Part shown: one piece after another, positions 1-11,445 of the stretch
How the letters are laid out: every line of letters begins with the position of its first letter
Numbering within the stretch: position 1 is the stretch's first letter
NCBI RefSeq assembly: GCF_031877795.1
Contig: NC_133954.1
Coordinates: forward strand, 5,485,256 to 5,549,255
From: Strix aluco
Lineage: Eukaryota > Chordata > Aves > Strigiformes > Strigidae
DNA: 64,000 nt
Direction: 5' to 3'
Position numbers and translations under genes: made by a program
The notes under the pieces: model-generated
The model's database searches: none
What the model was told of the DNA's origin: nothing
The model's input: the letters and a program-made list of their open reading frames with translations, nothing else

Positions 1-758
1 GTTACATCTCTGCACAGTTACTTAAGCAATTATGCACCTTAACATGCATTTATTGAGATGCTTCATTCCTACATTTGTATTGGATGAAACCCATTGAATG
101 ACGCATTTCTTATTCACTAGGTGATAATTTTTACCCAGATTTTGAGCCAAGCTGCTTTTGGATGGAAATTGAAATGCAATTAAACAAAAATGTACAAAAG
201 CAGCACTTTAAAACTGTTTTTCAGTTAGTTAATTGGTTTAAAAGTCCCAGATATGTAAAAATTAAGTTGCTCAAAACATGTTTAGCACTAAAACTAACTG
301 AATTAGGAAGGCAAGAAGGCATGAAGTGGTGACACGCACCATGCAACACTCGTGCTGACGGCCAGGGCTCTGCATTGCCTGTGCCCGCAGCCCTGCCTGG
401 CCCTGGAGTGTCGGTGCAGGCAGGATGGGAGTGAGGCAGGAGGCTCTGCTCAGGGCACCGACCACACCATCACTGCCAGATGCTGTAAATCGGGGGGGAC
501 TCAGCCCCTGTGGCTGTTTGCATCCCTCAGCCCACCCGTACCCTCTGACTTCAATCTCAACCCTCCCTCTCTCTCTGCAGCAGCATTTTTTGGGGCTCTC
601 CAGGGATGCTCCTCAGCCTTTGCTTTGGTCCTGCTCTCCATTTTCCTGAAAATACCTGCTTTTCTGCATCCATGTGTGCTCTGCAGCCCCCCTACCATGG
701 ATCATCCTCCAAAGACCCCCTTAGCAAATCTTCCCCCTCCTCCTGAGCTCGCACTCAC
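1..758. other. No gene recognised; AT-rich left edge
   Basis: The first ~300 bases are AT-rich and the rest is GC-rich. I see no exon with a convincing frame and splice sites on either strand. The third exon of the minus-strand receptor gene should lie to the left of its exon 2 (759-882), but nothing in 1-758 encodes the expected Cys-Trp segment. It is therefore probably outside the window. Confidence 0.5.
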
Positions 759-3535
759 CTTGCTGCCCAGGGGGTCCAGGGGTTGCTGGCGTTTGGCTTT
801 CACTCCTGATGATCTCCAGACATTCAGCTTTTTGCTCTTGGAAATAGAGGATGATGGAGCAGTCGGGATGAGTCGCTCGCACCTTGAGAGGGGGGAAAGG
901 GCAGACAGCAGGATCCCAGGCATTAGGAGACCTGAGCAGGCAGGGTACCAGCCAATATTCACTATTTCTGCTGCAGCCAGCCCCAGGAGAGAGCCTATCT
1001 ATGTAACTGTGCTTTTGGACCTTGACATTTCCTTAGCTTTCCACTGGTTCCTTGTAAACACCACAAAGAACCACTGCAATTATTTCTAATTCCCTCTGAA
1101 AGCGTGTGAGGCTTAAGGGCACCGCTCCGCCAAGATGCAAGCGTCACGCAGAGGAGCTGAGCTTACAGACGGAGGGGCCAACCCCATCAGCAGGGCAGAG
1201 GCGAGCACGTTCAAAGCCTGAGCAAGAAAACCATGTAATTAGAGATTTAAGAAAACCACCTATTCAGGTATATCTAATCCTTCCCTGGCTGGCTGGATTT
1301 TGCTCACGTGTGTTTTCTCACGTTCGGGCTTGTGTATTTTAATTGCAGGCACCGGCAACAGCCGTCAGAGTTCCCCAACTCGTTGGGGAGATGCTGCAAA
1401 ATGGGCACGCTGACCTCCTTACAGCTTTTGGGTTTGCTAGCAGGAGTGCTGGGACACCAAGGAGTATGCCTCAAGCCCTCAGCTCCCCAAAATGCAAGGG
1501 ATGTGGTGGCTCAGCACCCTGGGATAGGGCTGCCCAGGAATCCCCATTTTTGACTTTGTCTCCTTGGCTTCCAGCTGGAGAGCCGGGAGACTGAGGCTGA
1601 ACTGAGAGCAGGCCATGAATTTTGCATGCCCATTCCCAAGCATCCATGCCCATGGGGGGATGTGGTGGGGGCTGCAGCATCCAGACACAGGACATGTCTG
1701 GGGCAGGGTTTTTGGGCCAAGACATGGGATTTGGTTGCTGATTTTAGATGTGTGGACAGAGATGTAAAAGCTGGACAAATAGAGGGATGAGGGTGGGCAA
1801 GTGGACCCAGGGACTGGAGGGAAGTGTGGGGCACTAAAGCATCGCTTGGCTGAGCCATGTCCTTCTCTGCCCTGTCCTGGTCACTGTACAGCCACTTCTC
1901 TGGGGTCCCTTCACCTCCCCCAGGACATTTTGTTTCCTTTTTCTGCTGAACATGAGATTTACAAGGAAATTCCTGGTCTGCAAAATGCGTTTTGGTGATG
2001 GCTGCTGGGCACAGCACCGAGAAAGCACACTACTTCATTGTAGTGATGAAGGACCTGGACCAGGCAGAGGTGCCACAGACCCTTTTAGCTGCAAAGTGGC
2101 TGGTTTTTACTATTTATGGTAACAGCCTGGCTGCTGGAGCACTGGAGTAGGTAATGTGCAGTGCTCCCTTCAGAGCTTGCTTCAGGGCAGGCAACTCCTT
2201 GCCGTGCCTCAGTTTCCCCATCTGGGAAGGGGCCTGATGACATCGCTTTTCTTATAAAGCCCTCAAAGCCTCCAGCACTCTCCCAGCCCTGCTTCTTTCC
2301 CTGCTCTTTCCCCTTTCCCTCTCTTTTTATTTCCCTTCCCTTCCCTTCCCTTCCCTTCCCTTCCCTTCCCTTCCCTTCCCTTCCCTTCCCTTCCCTTCCC
2401 TTCCCTTCCCTTCCCTTCCCTTCCCTTCCCTTCCCTTCCCTTCCCTTCCCTTCCCTTCCCTTCCCTTCCTTTTGTTTTCTTTTTTTCCTCTTTCTTTGTC
2501 CTTTCCTTTTTTCCCTTCCTTTCCCCCCCTTCCCTTTCTCTTCATTTTCTTTTCCTTTCCATTATTCAGTCTCCATGTGAGCTAAAGAGCTTGTGGAGCG
2601 AAGCATGGCTGGGAGAAATCCTGAAGGCTTTGCAGAGAAACGCTGAGCCAAAGCCCTCTCCGGCCTGAGTCCTCCACCCTCCAGAGTTTGCCATGGAAGC
2701 AATTTGACAAGTTCAGGATGGGTTTGCAGGCGTGGCTGCCAGACTCACCGTGCATTGCTCCGGCAGCACAACTGCTCCATGTCCCCCCCATTTCAATGAG
2801 GGCTTGGTGCCAGCTGTCCCCATGGGTCTGCCCGAGGATGGGGAGCACCCCACGCATGGTCCTTGCCCCCTGCACCCTCCAGCCATCCCAACCTTCCGCC
2901 TGTGGATGCTCCCCCAGGCCCTTGGGGTTTGGGGCTCCTTCGAGGTGTGTAGGGCGATGTGAGCAAAGGCCCCACCAGCACCCATGTGGGGATGGAGGGG
3001 ACTGTCCCCGAGGCAGGGCACAGGTCACCCTCCTGGGGGATGTCCTGGAGCAGCCCCTGGAGCTGAACCCCACGGGAGCTTTGCCGGCTGCGCTGGCCGG
3101 ACCCCGAGCGCTGTCCCAGCCCTGGGGAGCGCAGGGGGGTCCCAGCATCACCCACCTCCCTCGCTGCCCGTCCCTGCGCTGCGTGTGAGAAAATCCTCCC
3201 CCAGAAGTGGCGACGAAAGCACCCGAGTGGGTGCAGCAGTGCCGGCAGCTCGCAGGGCTGTGGCTCGACATCACCCCTGGGTCAGACAGTGGGAGGGATG
3301 GGGACAGGGATGGGGATGTCCTGGTGGAGATCTGACCCCTGACTAGGACATAGCACCCCCCAGGGCTGGCCAGACCCCGAAGCAGCTGTCACAGACAGGG
3401 ACCCCCACACTCGCTGCCCACCCTTCTCCCCACCGCAGTCCCGTCCTCCCTGGGGACACTTACCCGAAGCATCAGGAGTGTGAGCAGCAGGACCAGCAGC
3501 ATGCGAGTGCCGGGGGGCTGCCATGGGCCCCCCAT
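759..3535 (-). CDS. Class B1 (secretin/GHRH/VIP family) G-protein-coupled receptor, 5' exons 1-2, partial
   Basis: Exon 1 (3535 down to 3464) starts at an ATG and encodes 24 residues, including the hydrophobic signal core MLLVLLLTLLMLR. It ends in phase 0 at a GTAAGT donor. A second in-frame Met at 3502 would give a shorter, cleaner signal peptide. Exon 2 (882 down to 759) follows an acceptor CTCTCAAG and reads in phase 0. It holds THPDC, then 12 residues, then C (AECLEIIRSES), and ends in phase 1 at a GTGAGT donor. A Pro-x-Cys with 12 residues to the next Cys, followed by an acidic/leucine helix, is the start of the hormone-binding domain in GHRHR, VIPR2 and relatives (for example HPEC...C in GHRHR). 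The usual Asn-x-Thr-Gly at the exon end is replaced by a Pro/Gly-rich stretch. Family placement is an inference from about 40 residues. The exact member (GHRH, PRP/GHRH-like, VIP or PACAP receptor) cannot be told. The intron is about 2.6 kb and contains the pentanucleotide tract at 2331. Confidence 0.55.
2331..2469. repeat. (TTCCC)n pentanucleotide microsatellite
   Basis: About 28 near-perfect TTCCC units on the plus strand (GGGAA on the other), flanked by a looser pyrimidine-rich zone to about 2570. It lies inside the putative first intron of the minus-strand receptor gene. The open frames that cross it on both strands are products of the repeat and are not genes. Confidence 0.97.
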
Positions 3536-4787
3536 AGCTGTATCCAACCCTGTGCTGCCCTGTCCACAGTGTCCCAGCTCAGTCCCCGAGGGGTGGGGGA
3601 CAGCCGAGCTCCTCCTGCATGGCTCTGCAGGTGGGGGGCTGCATCAGGACCCCAGCTCCCAGGGGCGGCCCAGCACCTTCCTCCCCCTAACCCCTCTTCA
3701 CTGCTCCTTCCCAGCCCTGTCCTGCTCCTGGCTCCCTCTGAGACCGTTTCCCGCAGTGGGTGCTTAGTCCCACTCAGGTCACCCCGACCCACTCCTCGTG
3801 CCCACCCAGCTCTGGCTGTCCCCCCCACCTCGCTGTCCCTGCCCAGTGCTGATGGGCTCTATCTCTCTGTGAGACTGAATGTTACAGCTCCTGGATCTGG
3901 TAATATGGGAGGCTCCACCCTCCACTCCCCCTCCCCACGCAGCCGGCTGGATGCGAGGAGCAGCACGGGGGGGACACCCCAGCCTGGCACTGCCCAGCCT
4001 GGCCACTGCCAGGCTCCCAGCACTCCCCTACCTGCTCCTGTCAGAGACCTGGGACCCCCCAGCTGGGCCCAGGGGGATGTGCAGGGGGGCACGGAGCCCT
4101 CTTGCCTGCTCCTTGCATGCTGCTGAGCTGGGAAACTGCCAGCTAAAGGCTGTGGGAAGTGGGGGTGCAGCCAGGATGGGGTGCGGGGGGCATGCTAAGG
4201 GCCACACTGCTCCCTGGCTGGCTCCATGTGGGACCTGGGACTAGAAGAAAGTAGACAGCTCAAAGGAGATGTTGTGATGCTGGGACTGCGCACACACATG
4301 TACAAACACATGCCCTGACATGTATGTGCATTCCTGGACACATGGGGTGGGGGCAGTGCCGCTCCTTCAGGCTCTGCCGGCCCCAGCTGTGACCTGCCTG
4401 CTCACCTCCTGCCTCTGCTGCCCGCAACACCCCAGACCCCCTTTCCAAAACCACCCCCTGCCCAGAAAGGCCCAGGATGGGCACCAGCTGTCTGGCAGGC
4501 AGCACGCAGCTCTGCAAAATAACCTTAACTCTGCCCCAACTGAGGTTTTGGGTCTTGGCCAAGGTCATGGTTTTGGTGGTACCAGGACACTGGGTGCTGT
4601 AACCTTGGTTCCAAACCAGAGTGGAGCAGAGGGGGTGCTGGTGGACCCTGGGAACAGGAGCAAGCCATGATGGACACACACCTCCCTGTGCCCAAAACAC
4701 CCAGCACAGCATCCCTCCCAGCCATGCCCAGGGATGGGGCTGCCTCAGGGCCAGCCATGGACCCCCAGACCCTCACCTGGGCTCTTC
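3536..4787. other. GC-rich 5' flank of the receptor gene; no exon recognised
   Basis: This stretch lies upstream of the minus-strand receptor's first exon and would contain its promoter and 5' UTR. It is GC-rich with G/C runs. I saw no convincing TATA box. Long open frames occur on both strands, but none shows a recognisable domain or phased splice sites. Confidence 0.35.
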
Positions 4788-4975
4788 CTTTATATTTTTT
4801 AATATATATTTTTTTATATAAAAATTTATATATAATATAATATAATATATATTTATATGTAATATATATTTTATATATATAAAAATATGACTTTTTATAT
4901 ATTATACATCATATATAAAATATATATTAATATATATATTATATTTTTATATGTATATTAAAAAAATAATTCTCC
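4788..4975. repeat. AT-rich, TA-dinucleotide-rich low-complexity block
   Basis: Almost pure A/T for about 185 bases, mostly irregular TATATA and ATATAAAA runs. It is abruptly bounded by GC-rich sequence on both sides. It has no open frame and no sign of a transposon end. Confidence 0.95.
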
Positions 4976-5299
4976 ATGTAGAAAGCCCCAGCCCCTTTAG
5001 CAAGGGGAATTTTGACCCGAACTTCACCATTTTAATGCTTTTAGTGACAAAGCAGAGAGGGCAGGAGGGGTGAAGGAAGGAGGAGGAAACCCAGGAGCGT
5101 AGGGAAAGCAGCCATGATAATCTTGGGATTAAAGGTCCATCCTTGCACCCCTGGACCACCCCAAATCCTCCTCACTGAAACAACTTGGGTGTGGGCGATG
5201 GTGAAAGGAGAGACTGAAAATGGCCCCAAAGGCTGAAGGGTAGAGGGCTGGGGGGCTGCTCTGCACTTTGTACTGGGGTGTGAGGAGGGTGAACCATTT

Positions 5300-5760
5300 G
5301 TGCTGCTAATTTTAGTAACCCTACATCATTACCATTTCTTAACGAGGCAGCGAATCACATTAGCTGCTCCTTCCATAACTTCTCATAATGAGCTACGAAG
5401 CCAATAAATGAACTCCTGCTGTTGCTCTGCCGTTCAAAGACCTCAATAAGAATTGCTATGTAAATTAAATACCTCTAAAAAATGCAAGTAAAAGAACTAG
5501 GTCCTTAATATTTAAAAGCACTTGTCTGACATTATTAGAAGTGACCGAGGCTGCTCTCAGCAGCGCAGACCGGCAAAGGCTGATCCCACAGTTATGTTGA
5601 CACAAAAGGCTGCCGAGACCCGGCCACACTCATTACCATCTAATAGTTTCCACTGAAATGCAAACATCCAATCTTAATCATTTAATTTTCCAACAGCATA
5701 TAAACACGCAGTGGGAGAGTGCCTTATCAGGTGCTGCTAAAAACAAATAAAACAATACCC
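5300..5760. other. Candidate conserved non-coding (regulatory) element
   Basis: An AT-moderate, complex, non-repetitive island in GC-rich surroundings, without a usable open frame. It contains homeodomain-type cores (TAATTT, ATTAGA, TTTAATTTTCC) and GATA/TAAT-like words. This composition is typical of vertebrate developmental enhancers. The call rests on composition only, because conservation cannot be seen from one genome. Confidence 0.3.
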
Positions 5761-6539
5761 GATGCAAATAGCCCTGTGCTGAGCTGGCTGCATCGCCCCA
5801 TGGGGTGCTGGCTGAGGTGGGGGGAAGAGGAATGGGTTGATGGGGGATGGGGTCTGGTTTGGGGGTGGTGGTGACCCCAAGCTGCTCAACGTGTCCCCAC
5901 CAGGCCATTTTATTTGGTGCCATCTGGTGGCAAATTGACTGGAGGGTCCCGTCCCCAGCTGGTCGCTGGAGGGGAGCAGCCCAGTTTCAGGGGTGGACAA
6001 TCTGGTCCCTGCGGTGGGAAAGGCCAGATGAGGTTTGCAAAGCATTGCATCACTGGAGGATGCGGGTTGTGGGAGCAGTGGGGACCCTTCAGGTGATGCC
6101 CAACCACCTCCACCTTCCCAAGCTGGTCCTGCCCTTCCTCCAGTGAGGATGAGCTGGGACAGACAATGGTGGCCCATCTTCCTGCTTGGTGCTGGGTGAC
6201 CTGCCCAGCCCTGCCGGTTTTAGGGCTGTTGCTCTCTTTTGCAGCAGCAAGTAGAAAATAAATGAGGTCAAACTCACTGCACTGCAAAGCTTGGCCAGCC
6301 CGGGACCCCCCAGCCGCTCCTGGGCTCCCCACCTGCACCCGAATACAGGTATGTAATGGTGACAGTGGTGGGGAGCGTGGTGGCTGGCTGGAGGGGATGG
6401 GATGGGAGGATTTGCCTCGGGCACATCACTTTGGAGTGGCAGCACGGGCATGCACAGCCATGGGTGGTGGGTAACAGTGGCCGTGGGGCTCCCTGTTCAT
6501 GCCAAAACCCCAGGAAAGCTCCCCGGAGGCTGCCCTCCA

Positions 6540-6735
6540 GCCACGGGCGCTCCCATTAATCCCACGCCAGCGCTGGGATTGCTGCTGGTGCCTGTCGGTA
6601 ATTACAAATGACTCAGCCGTTTCCAAAGCAAATGAAGTCACTTGCAGTAATCTTTTTGCAAGTGGCAAATGCTCATTTACCAAGGGCTGGAAATTACTAA
6701 TTGTGTTCCCTCCATCCCACATTACAGCAAAGAAG
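6540..6735. other. Candidate conserved non-coding (regulatory) element
   Basis: A complex AT-richer stretch holding CCCATTAATCC, GGTAATTACAAATGACTCA (a homeodomain core beside an AP-1/Maf-like TGACTCA) and GGAAATTACTAATTGTG. The clustered TAATTA/TGACTCA-type words without coding potential suggest an enhancer. The evidence is motif content only. Confidence 0.3.
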
Positions 6736-8664
6736 TGGGGTGTCCCCTGCCCTTGCCAACAACCTCTTGCTCTGTGGAAGGAAACGGTCTGCGAAGGGCG
6801 ATTCAGAGTAAGAGGAGACCGCAGTGGCTGCATGATGGCTCAAGGAAGATGGAGCTCAAAGCACCAGCAGCATGAGACCTCCTGGAAGGGGAAAGTGGTG
6901 TTTTTTCATAATTAGCTTTCAAAATGAGATGCTTTCACCCACTCATGCTCCAGGACCCACAGAGCATCCCTGAGAGGTGTGTGCCCAAGTGGCTGTGAGT
7001 GACAGTGTGATGCAGAGCACAGGGGACAGTGGTTGCCAAGCTGCCACTCCTTATCTGGGGTTTGTCTTCATGTGCAATGAAAAACTGGTTTTTGGACTAG
7101 TTTTTTATACCCCTTAGGAGCCAGCAGTGATTATGGGGGGATGTATTGCCTCAGTCATGCTTACTTCATCCCCCATGAGTCTTAAGCAAGGTTGCTGCCT
7201 CCCGCCTGTGTTTCCTCATTTTGGGAATCTCTCTGGCTCCAATTTGTCTCCGGGGAAGGGAGATGGCACAAGGGATACGTCGTCACCTCGCTGTCCTCCC
7301 TTAGTTATCGGAGGGCAGCTCTGTGAGTCATTGCTGTCGTGCATATCAGAGCACAGCCGATTCGGGTTTGACGCATCACCACCCCGATGTTCCCGGTCTG
7401 ACGGCGGGCCATCACACCCTGGGTTCTGCTGCTCGGCTAATTTGCCAAAACTTGTTGATGCTAAGCTTTCATTGCTTGCACTGCAAGCAGAGACCCGTGC
7501 AGAGAGAGCATCGCATGGCTCTGAGGGGCTGGATCACGTTGTTCCTGCTCCAGATGTCTGGTGCAGCATCACCCCCTGCTCCTGGCTTGTGCTGTGGTGT
7601 CTGCTTGCACCTACATGGTGCAGATGTTGGGTTCATGTCCAAGGTGGTGGCAGAGGGTGCCTGTCCCTTCTGGTCCCCAGGGGACTGACCCTGTTTCAGG
7701 ACTACTTGCTCCTGACGATGGCCCACAGCAAAGCTTCTGGTGGACCCCACTGTCTGCCTAACCAGCGGGTAAGGCTGAGTTCCTGGCCTTGGGTTTGATT
7801 TAGGGGGAAGATTTAGGTGAGGGTTTCCAGAACAAGAAATTCCAGACTTACAGTAAGAGAGGGGCTCAAGAGCTTCTGAAGTGAGGCCTGCTAGTAAAAT
7901 TATCTGCTAAGCATCCTTAGGGTGTCTCTTGGCACACATCTCAGTCTGAGGGTTGGGTTAGGCAAGGTGGCTCTTACTGGGGACAGTGGTGTCTATCCCC
8001 TCCAGAACTTTATAATCTTCTGATCCCTCCTGATCCCTGGTTTTCTATGATGCACATGTGGATGGTTTATGTGCCATCAACAAGCACACCAAGATGGGGA
8101 GCATAAACTGGTCCTGGGCTGTCACCTCTCCCCAGTATAGGTGAGTGGGCTGATGGGGGTCCTCACCCCACCTCCTTGGTGAGAAGAGGTGGTATCGCCA
8201 GCCAGAGGGTCATTTCTACCTGTGAAGGGTGTCTCTAGGCAGTGTCCTGGGGACAGCACAGCCATGGCTGCCTTTCTCAGTCCCCATCACACCTGCCTTG
8301 ACACTTGCATTTCTTTGTGTCCAGACCGTGTTGATTGAGAGCCAGGCTGACATGCACCGGTGGGCGTGTGGTGTCTGTATCTCCTGCTCCCTCTCTCCCG
8401 CTGATGCTCAGACCTTCTCTTCTTCATGAGGGCATGACAGATGTGATGGGGGACTTAAAAAGGGACATGCCATGCTGACAGGCTGCAGCCAAGCACAGCC
8501 CTGCCCATAGCTGAGCCCCCAGGCTGTGTCCTGTCCTGCAGTGCTGCACAAGGTGCACTGGGGCTGTGGGTCACACTGGACCCACACTCGGTTTGTGCTT
8601 GGTTTGGCTCAAAAAACCCTCCCTGGTTTCATGTGAACTCATGCTAAACACCCCCAAATTCCCT

Positions 8665-9028
8665 TCCTCTCCTCTCCTCTCCTCTCCTCTCCTCTCCTCT
8701 CCTCTCCTCTCCTCTCCTCTCCTCTCCTCTCCTCTCCTCTCCTCTCCTCTCCTCTCCTCTCCTCTCCTCTCCTCTCCTCTCCTCTCCTCTCCTCTCCTCT
8801 CCTCTCCTCTCCTCTCCTCTCCTCTCCTCTCCTCTCCTCTCCTCTCCTCTCCTCTCCTCTCCTCTCCTCTCCTCTCCTCTCCTCTCCTCTCCTCTCCTCC
8901 TCTCCTCTCCTCTCCTCTCCTCTCCTCTCCTCTCCTCTCCTCTCCTCTCCTCTCCTCTCCTCTCCTCTCCTCTCCTCTCCTCTCCTCTCCTCTCCTCTCC
9001 TCTCCTCTCCTCTCCTCTCCTCTCCTCC
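8665..9028. repeat. (CTCCT)n pentanucleotide microsatellite, about 73 units
   Basis: An almost perfect run of CTCCT/TCTCC units over about 364 bases, with one phase slip near 8899. It is pure pyrimidine on the plus strand and pure purine on the other. The long Ser-Pro-Leu and Glu-Arg-Arg-Gly frames across it are repeat artefacts. Confidence 0.98.
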
Positions 9029-9189
9029 ATGCAGGAGGGCAGCTAATAACATCCCCAAAGTGGCTCAGGCTGCCATGGGGGGCCTGAGGACATTCAGAGC
9101 AGGTCCCTTGCCACCCCTTGTTGTCCCACCAGTGGGAGAAACTTTCTTTACGCTGCTCAGCCCTTTGCCCTGGCGCTTGAATCCTTCCT

Positions 9190-9400
9190 ACAGATGAGAA
9201 CAATATTAGCACCAGCAAGACTGATACTCAGGCTCTGTTCAGAGCAAGGCAGGCTCTGCCAGAAGCAGGGGGTAATCAGCACAGTAATTAAATGTGCAAA
9301 TAATGGGAATTTGGGAGTTGTAACAAAAGGCAGAGAAATAATCTGGAGGGGCTTGGAGAAATTAGGAACACAGAACAAAATCTAATCAAGCAGAAAATAG
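9190..9400. other. Candidate conserved non-coding element
   Basis: An AT-moderate complex segment with GTAATCAGCACAGTAATTAA and AAATAATGGGAATTTGGG just downstream of the pentanucleotide tract. There is no open frame of interest. Proposed as regulatory on composition and TAATTA content only. Confidence 0.22.
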
Positions 9401-11445
9401 CTCGACTGGAGCCAATGGCTGGGGGCTAAGGCAGCTGGCCTCGGAGCGCTCCTCCCCTGGCATTTGGGGGTGTCTCTAGTGTCGCTTTGGGGCAGAACAA
9501 GAGTTTTTGGAGAGATCTGTTTCTGCCTGGTGAGCAGGGCTGGCTGCACACTGGGTTTCCGGGACAAGTTCCCAGATCTGCGCTATTGGTGGATGGTAGA
9601 TTTTGGATGTAATATTGATGGAAATAATCACCCAGAAGAGCAGCCTGGGGAAATGCAGCCGATGGAGGTGGAGGAAATATACCCAAGGCCAGTGGAATGT
9701 TGGGCTGTTTGGAGGGAGAAAGTGGTTTTTCATTGCAATGGGTTTGCTGGGACTTAAATATTTTGTGCAGACATACTGTTCCCAGACGCAGTGTTTCCCT
9801 GAGATGAGCTTGGACATGCAGAGCTCTCTGGCCAGGAGGAGATTAACAGAAAATGCGAGCTGGTTTTGGTCTGCTGGACACAAATCCCCGTGTGAGCTTC
9901 ATGGGAGGGACTTGTGGTAGGGGAGAGCAGCAGGCTGGAGCCAGGCTCTGGTGCAATCAATTCATGCTCGTGCTAAGCCTTTTCTGGGTTTCCATTGAGG
10001 GATGTGGTCGCTGGTCATTGCATCCCTGGCGAACTGGTCCACGAGGCTGGGAGCCAGAGCCAGGGGACCCAGTGCTGTGACAGGGGCATCCTGGGGACCA
10101 GACCTCAGGTGGCACTGGCAGGGCTGAGAGATGTCCTCAGCCACCTGGTTGTGTGCAGGGGGATGTTGTCTCTGAGGACCTGCAAGGGGACACCCCATGG
10201 GGTGGAAGGACCTTCTCCCTCCACCAACAGAGACCCCAAACCTGTGGTGCACAGGCAGAGTTGCCTCCATTGGACAGAGACACCACAGAGCCTTGTAGAT
10301 CCAATCCTAGACTGACATTCAAAGATAGCCCAGACTCTCACCCAGACCTGGTCTCCCAACACTCCCTGAAAAAAGCACCTTGCCAGGTTTGCTCTGACAT
10401 CCCAGAACCAGGCACAGGTGACATGGCTCAGCCCCGGAGGGACACGCGACAGCTGCCTCCCGGCCCCTCCAGCTGCTTTCCGCCAGCGCTTGAAAGGACC
10501 TTTCAATAAGTCCCAATCAAAGAGGCGGCGTGGCGAGGAGTGAGCTGCTCTCATGGGAAAGTGCATCCTGCCAGCCCTCACCCCATCCTTGTTTTCCCAT
10601 TTCCTGAGGAGGTGACCTGGCAGCAGGCTTGAAGACAACACAAGGCAACAGCCCTTAAACTGCAGCTCTCACTGCTACCGGTGTTGTGACTGCTGAAAGT
10701 TCATTCACCTGGGCTCAGCAAGGTGTATTCAGCAAAGAAAAGGCTGTTAAAGATGGGATCGCCTCTGTCTTGGGTTGTCCCAGGGCCCCACATGGCCAAA
10801 GCTGGGGAGAAGGTAGCAGGGAACTTTCATCATATATTTTCCTTCTTATACCCCAGCTGAGTGACTTTTGCTCTGTCCTGGGGCTGCTGCGTTTGGGCTG
10901 ATTATCCCCAAATATCTCCCTGCTCAGAAATGCAGCCCCAGAGACTGGGAAAGAGAGGCACCGAGAGCATGAGCCACGGGGCAGGAGCAGACCTGTATCC
11001 CACTGGCCGTGATGGATGAGACCTGCAGAGACCACAGGGCACCAAGATCTGGGATTTTAGGAAACCTCCCAAAGCCACAAGCCGTGAGATGCCGCCAGTG
11101 GGTCTGAGCAGCCCCAGAACTGGGACCAGATCTCCCCTGCAACTGGGACCAGTATCAGGGCTCAGATAAACCTGCAACCCTCTGCTTCCAGCTCACTTCC
11201 CCACGGGGAAGGTTGTCCTGCAGCCTCAGAAATATCACTGGGGGGCACAAAACCATCCCTGCCCCACAGCCTTTTGCAGTGGGGGGTTATCCTGGGGATA
11301 CCCTGCAGGGAAAACCAGCCCAGGGACACTCCTCTGTCGGCCAAGCCTCTGGGGAGGGTTTGTTTAACCCCAGCAGCTATAGCAACGAGCCCTGCTGCCT
11401 GGTGCTGCTCTGCTTGCCCCATCTGCCTGCCTGCCTGTCCGAGCC
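9401..11445. other. Intergenic, nothing recognised; 5' flank of PRR29
   Basis: Mixed composition. No exon with matching phase and splice sites, no RNA gene and no repeat family was recognised. The right part would carry the PRR29 promoter. I saw no TATA box at a useful distance from 11446. Confidence 0.4.

Noticed and set aside
2582-3274. Long open frames on both strands in GC-rich sequence, including one joining the receptor signal exon to GDVEPQPCELP-like sequence
   Set aside because: The join is out of phase: after the CGG|GTAAGT donor the next acceptor would read GGG TGA. There is also no homology, whereas the exon at 759-882 fits in phase and in family.
7515-7688. A plus-strand ATG with a signal-like start (MALRGWITLFLLQMSGA)
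   Set aside because: The remaining frame is Cys-rich but matches no family I know, the frame stops at 7688, and no phased second exon was found. Probably chance.
8566-9218. Open frames of 130-215 codons over the pentanucleotide tract
   Set aside because: Pure repeat translation (Ser-Pro-Leu or Glu-Arg-Gly runs); pentamer repeats rarely contain stops.
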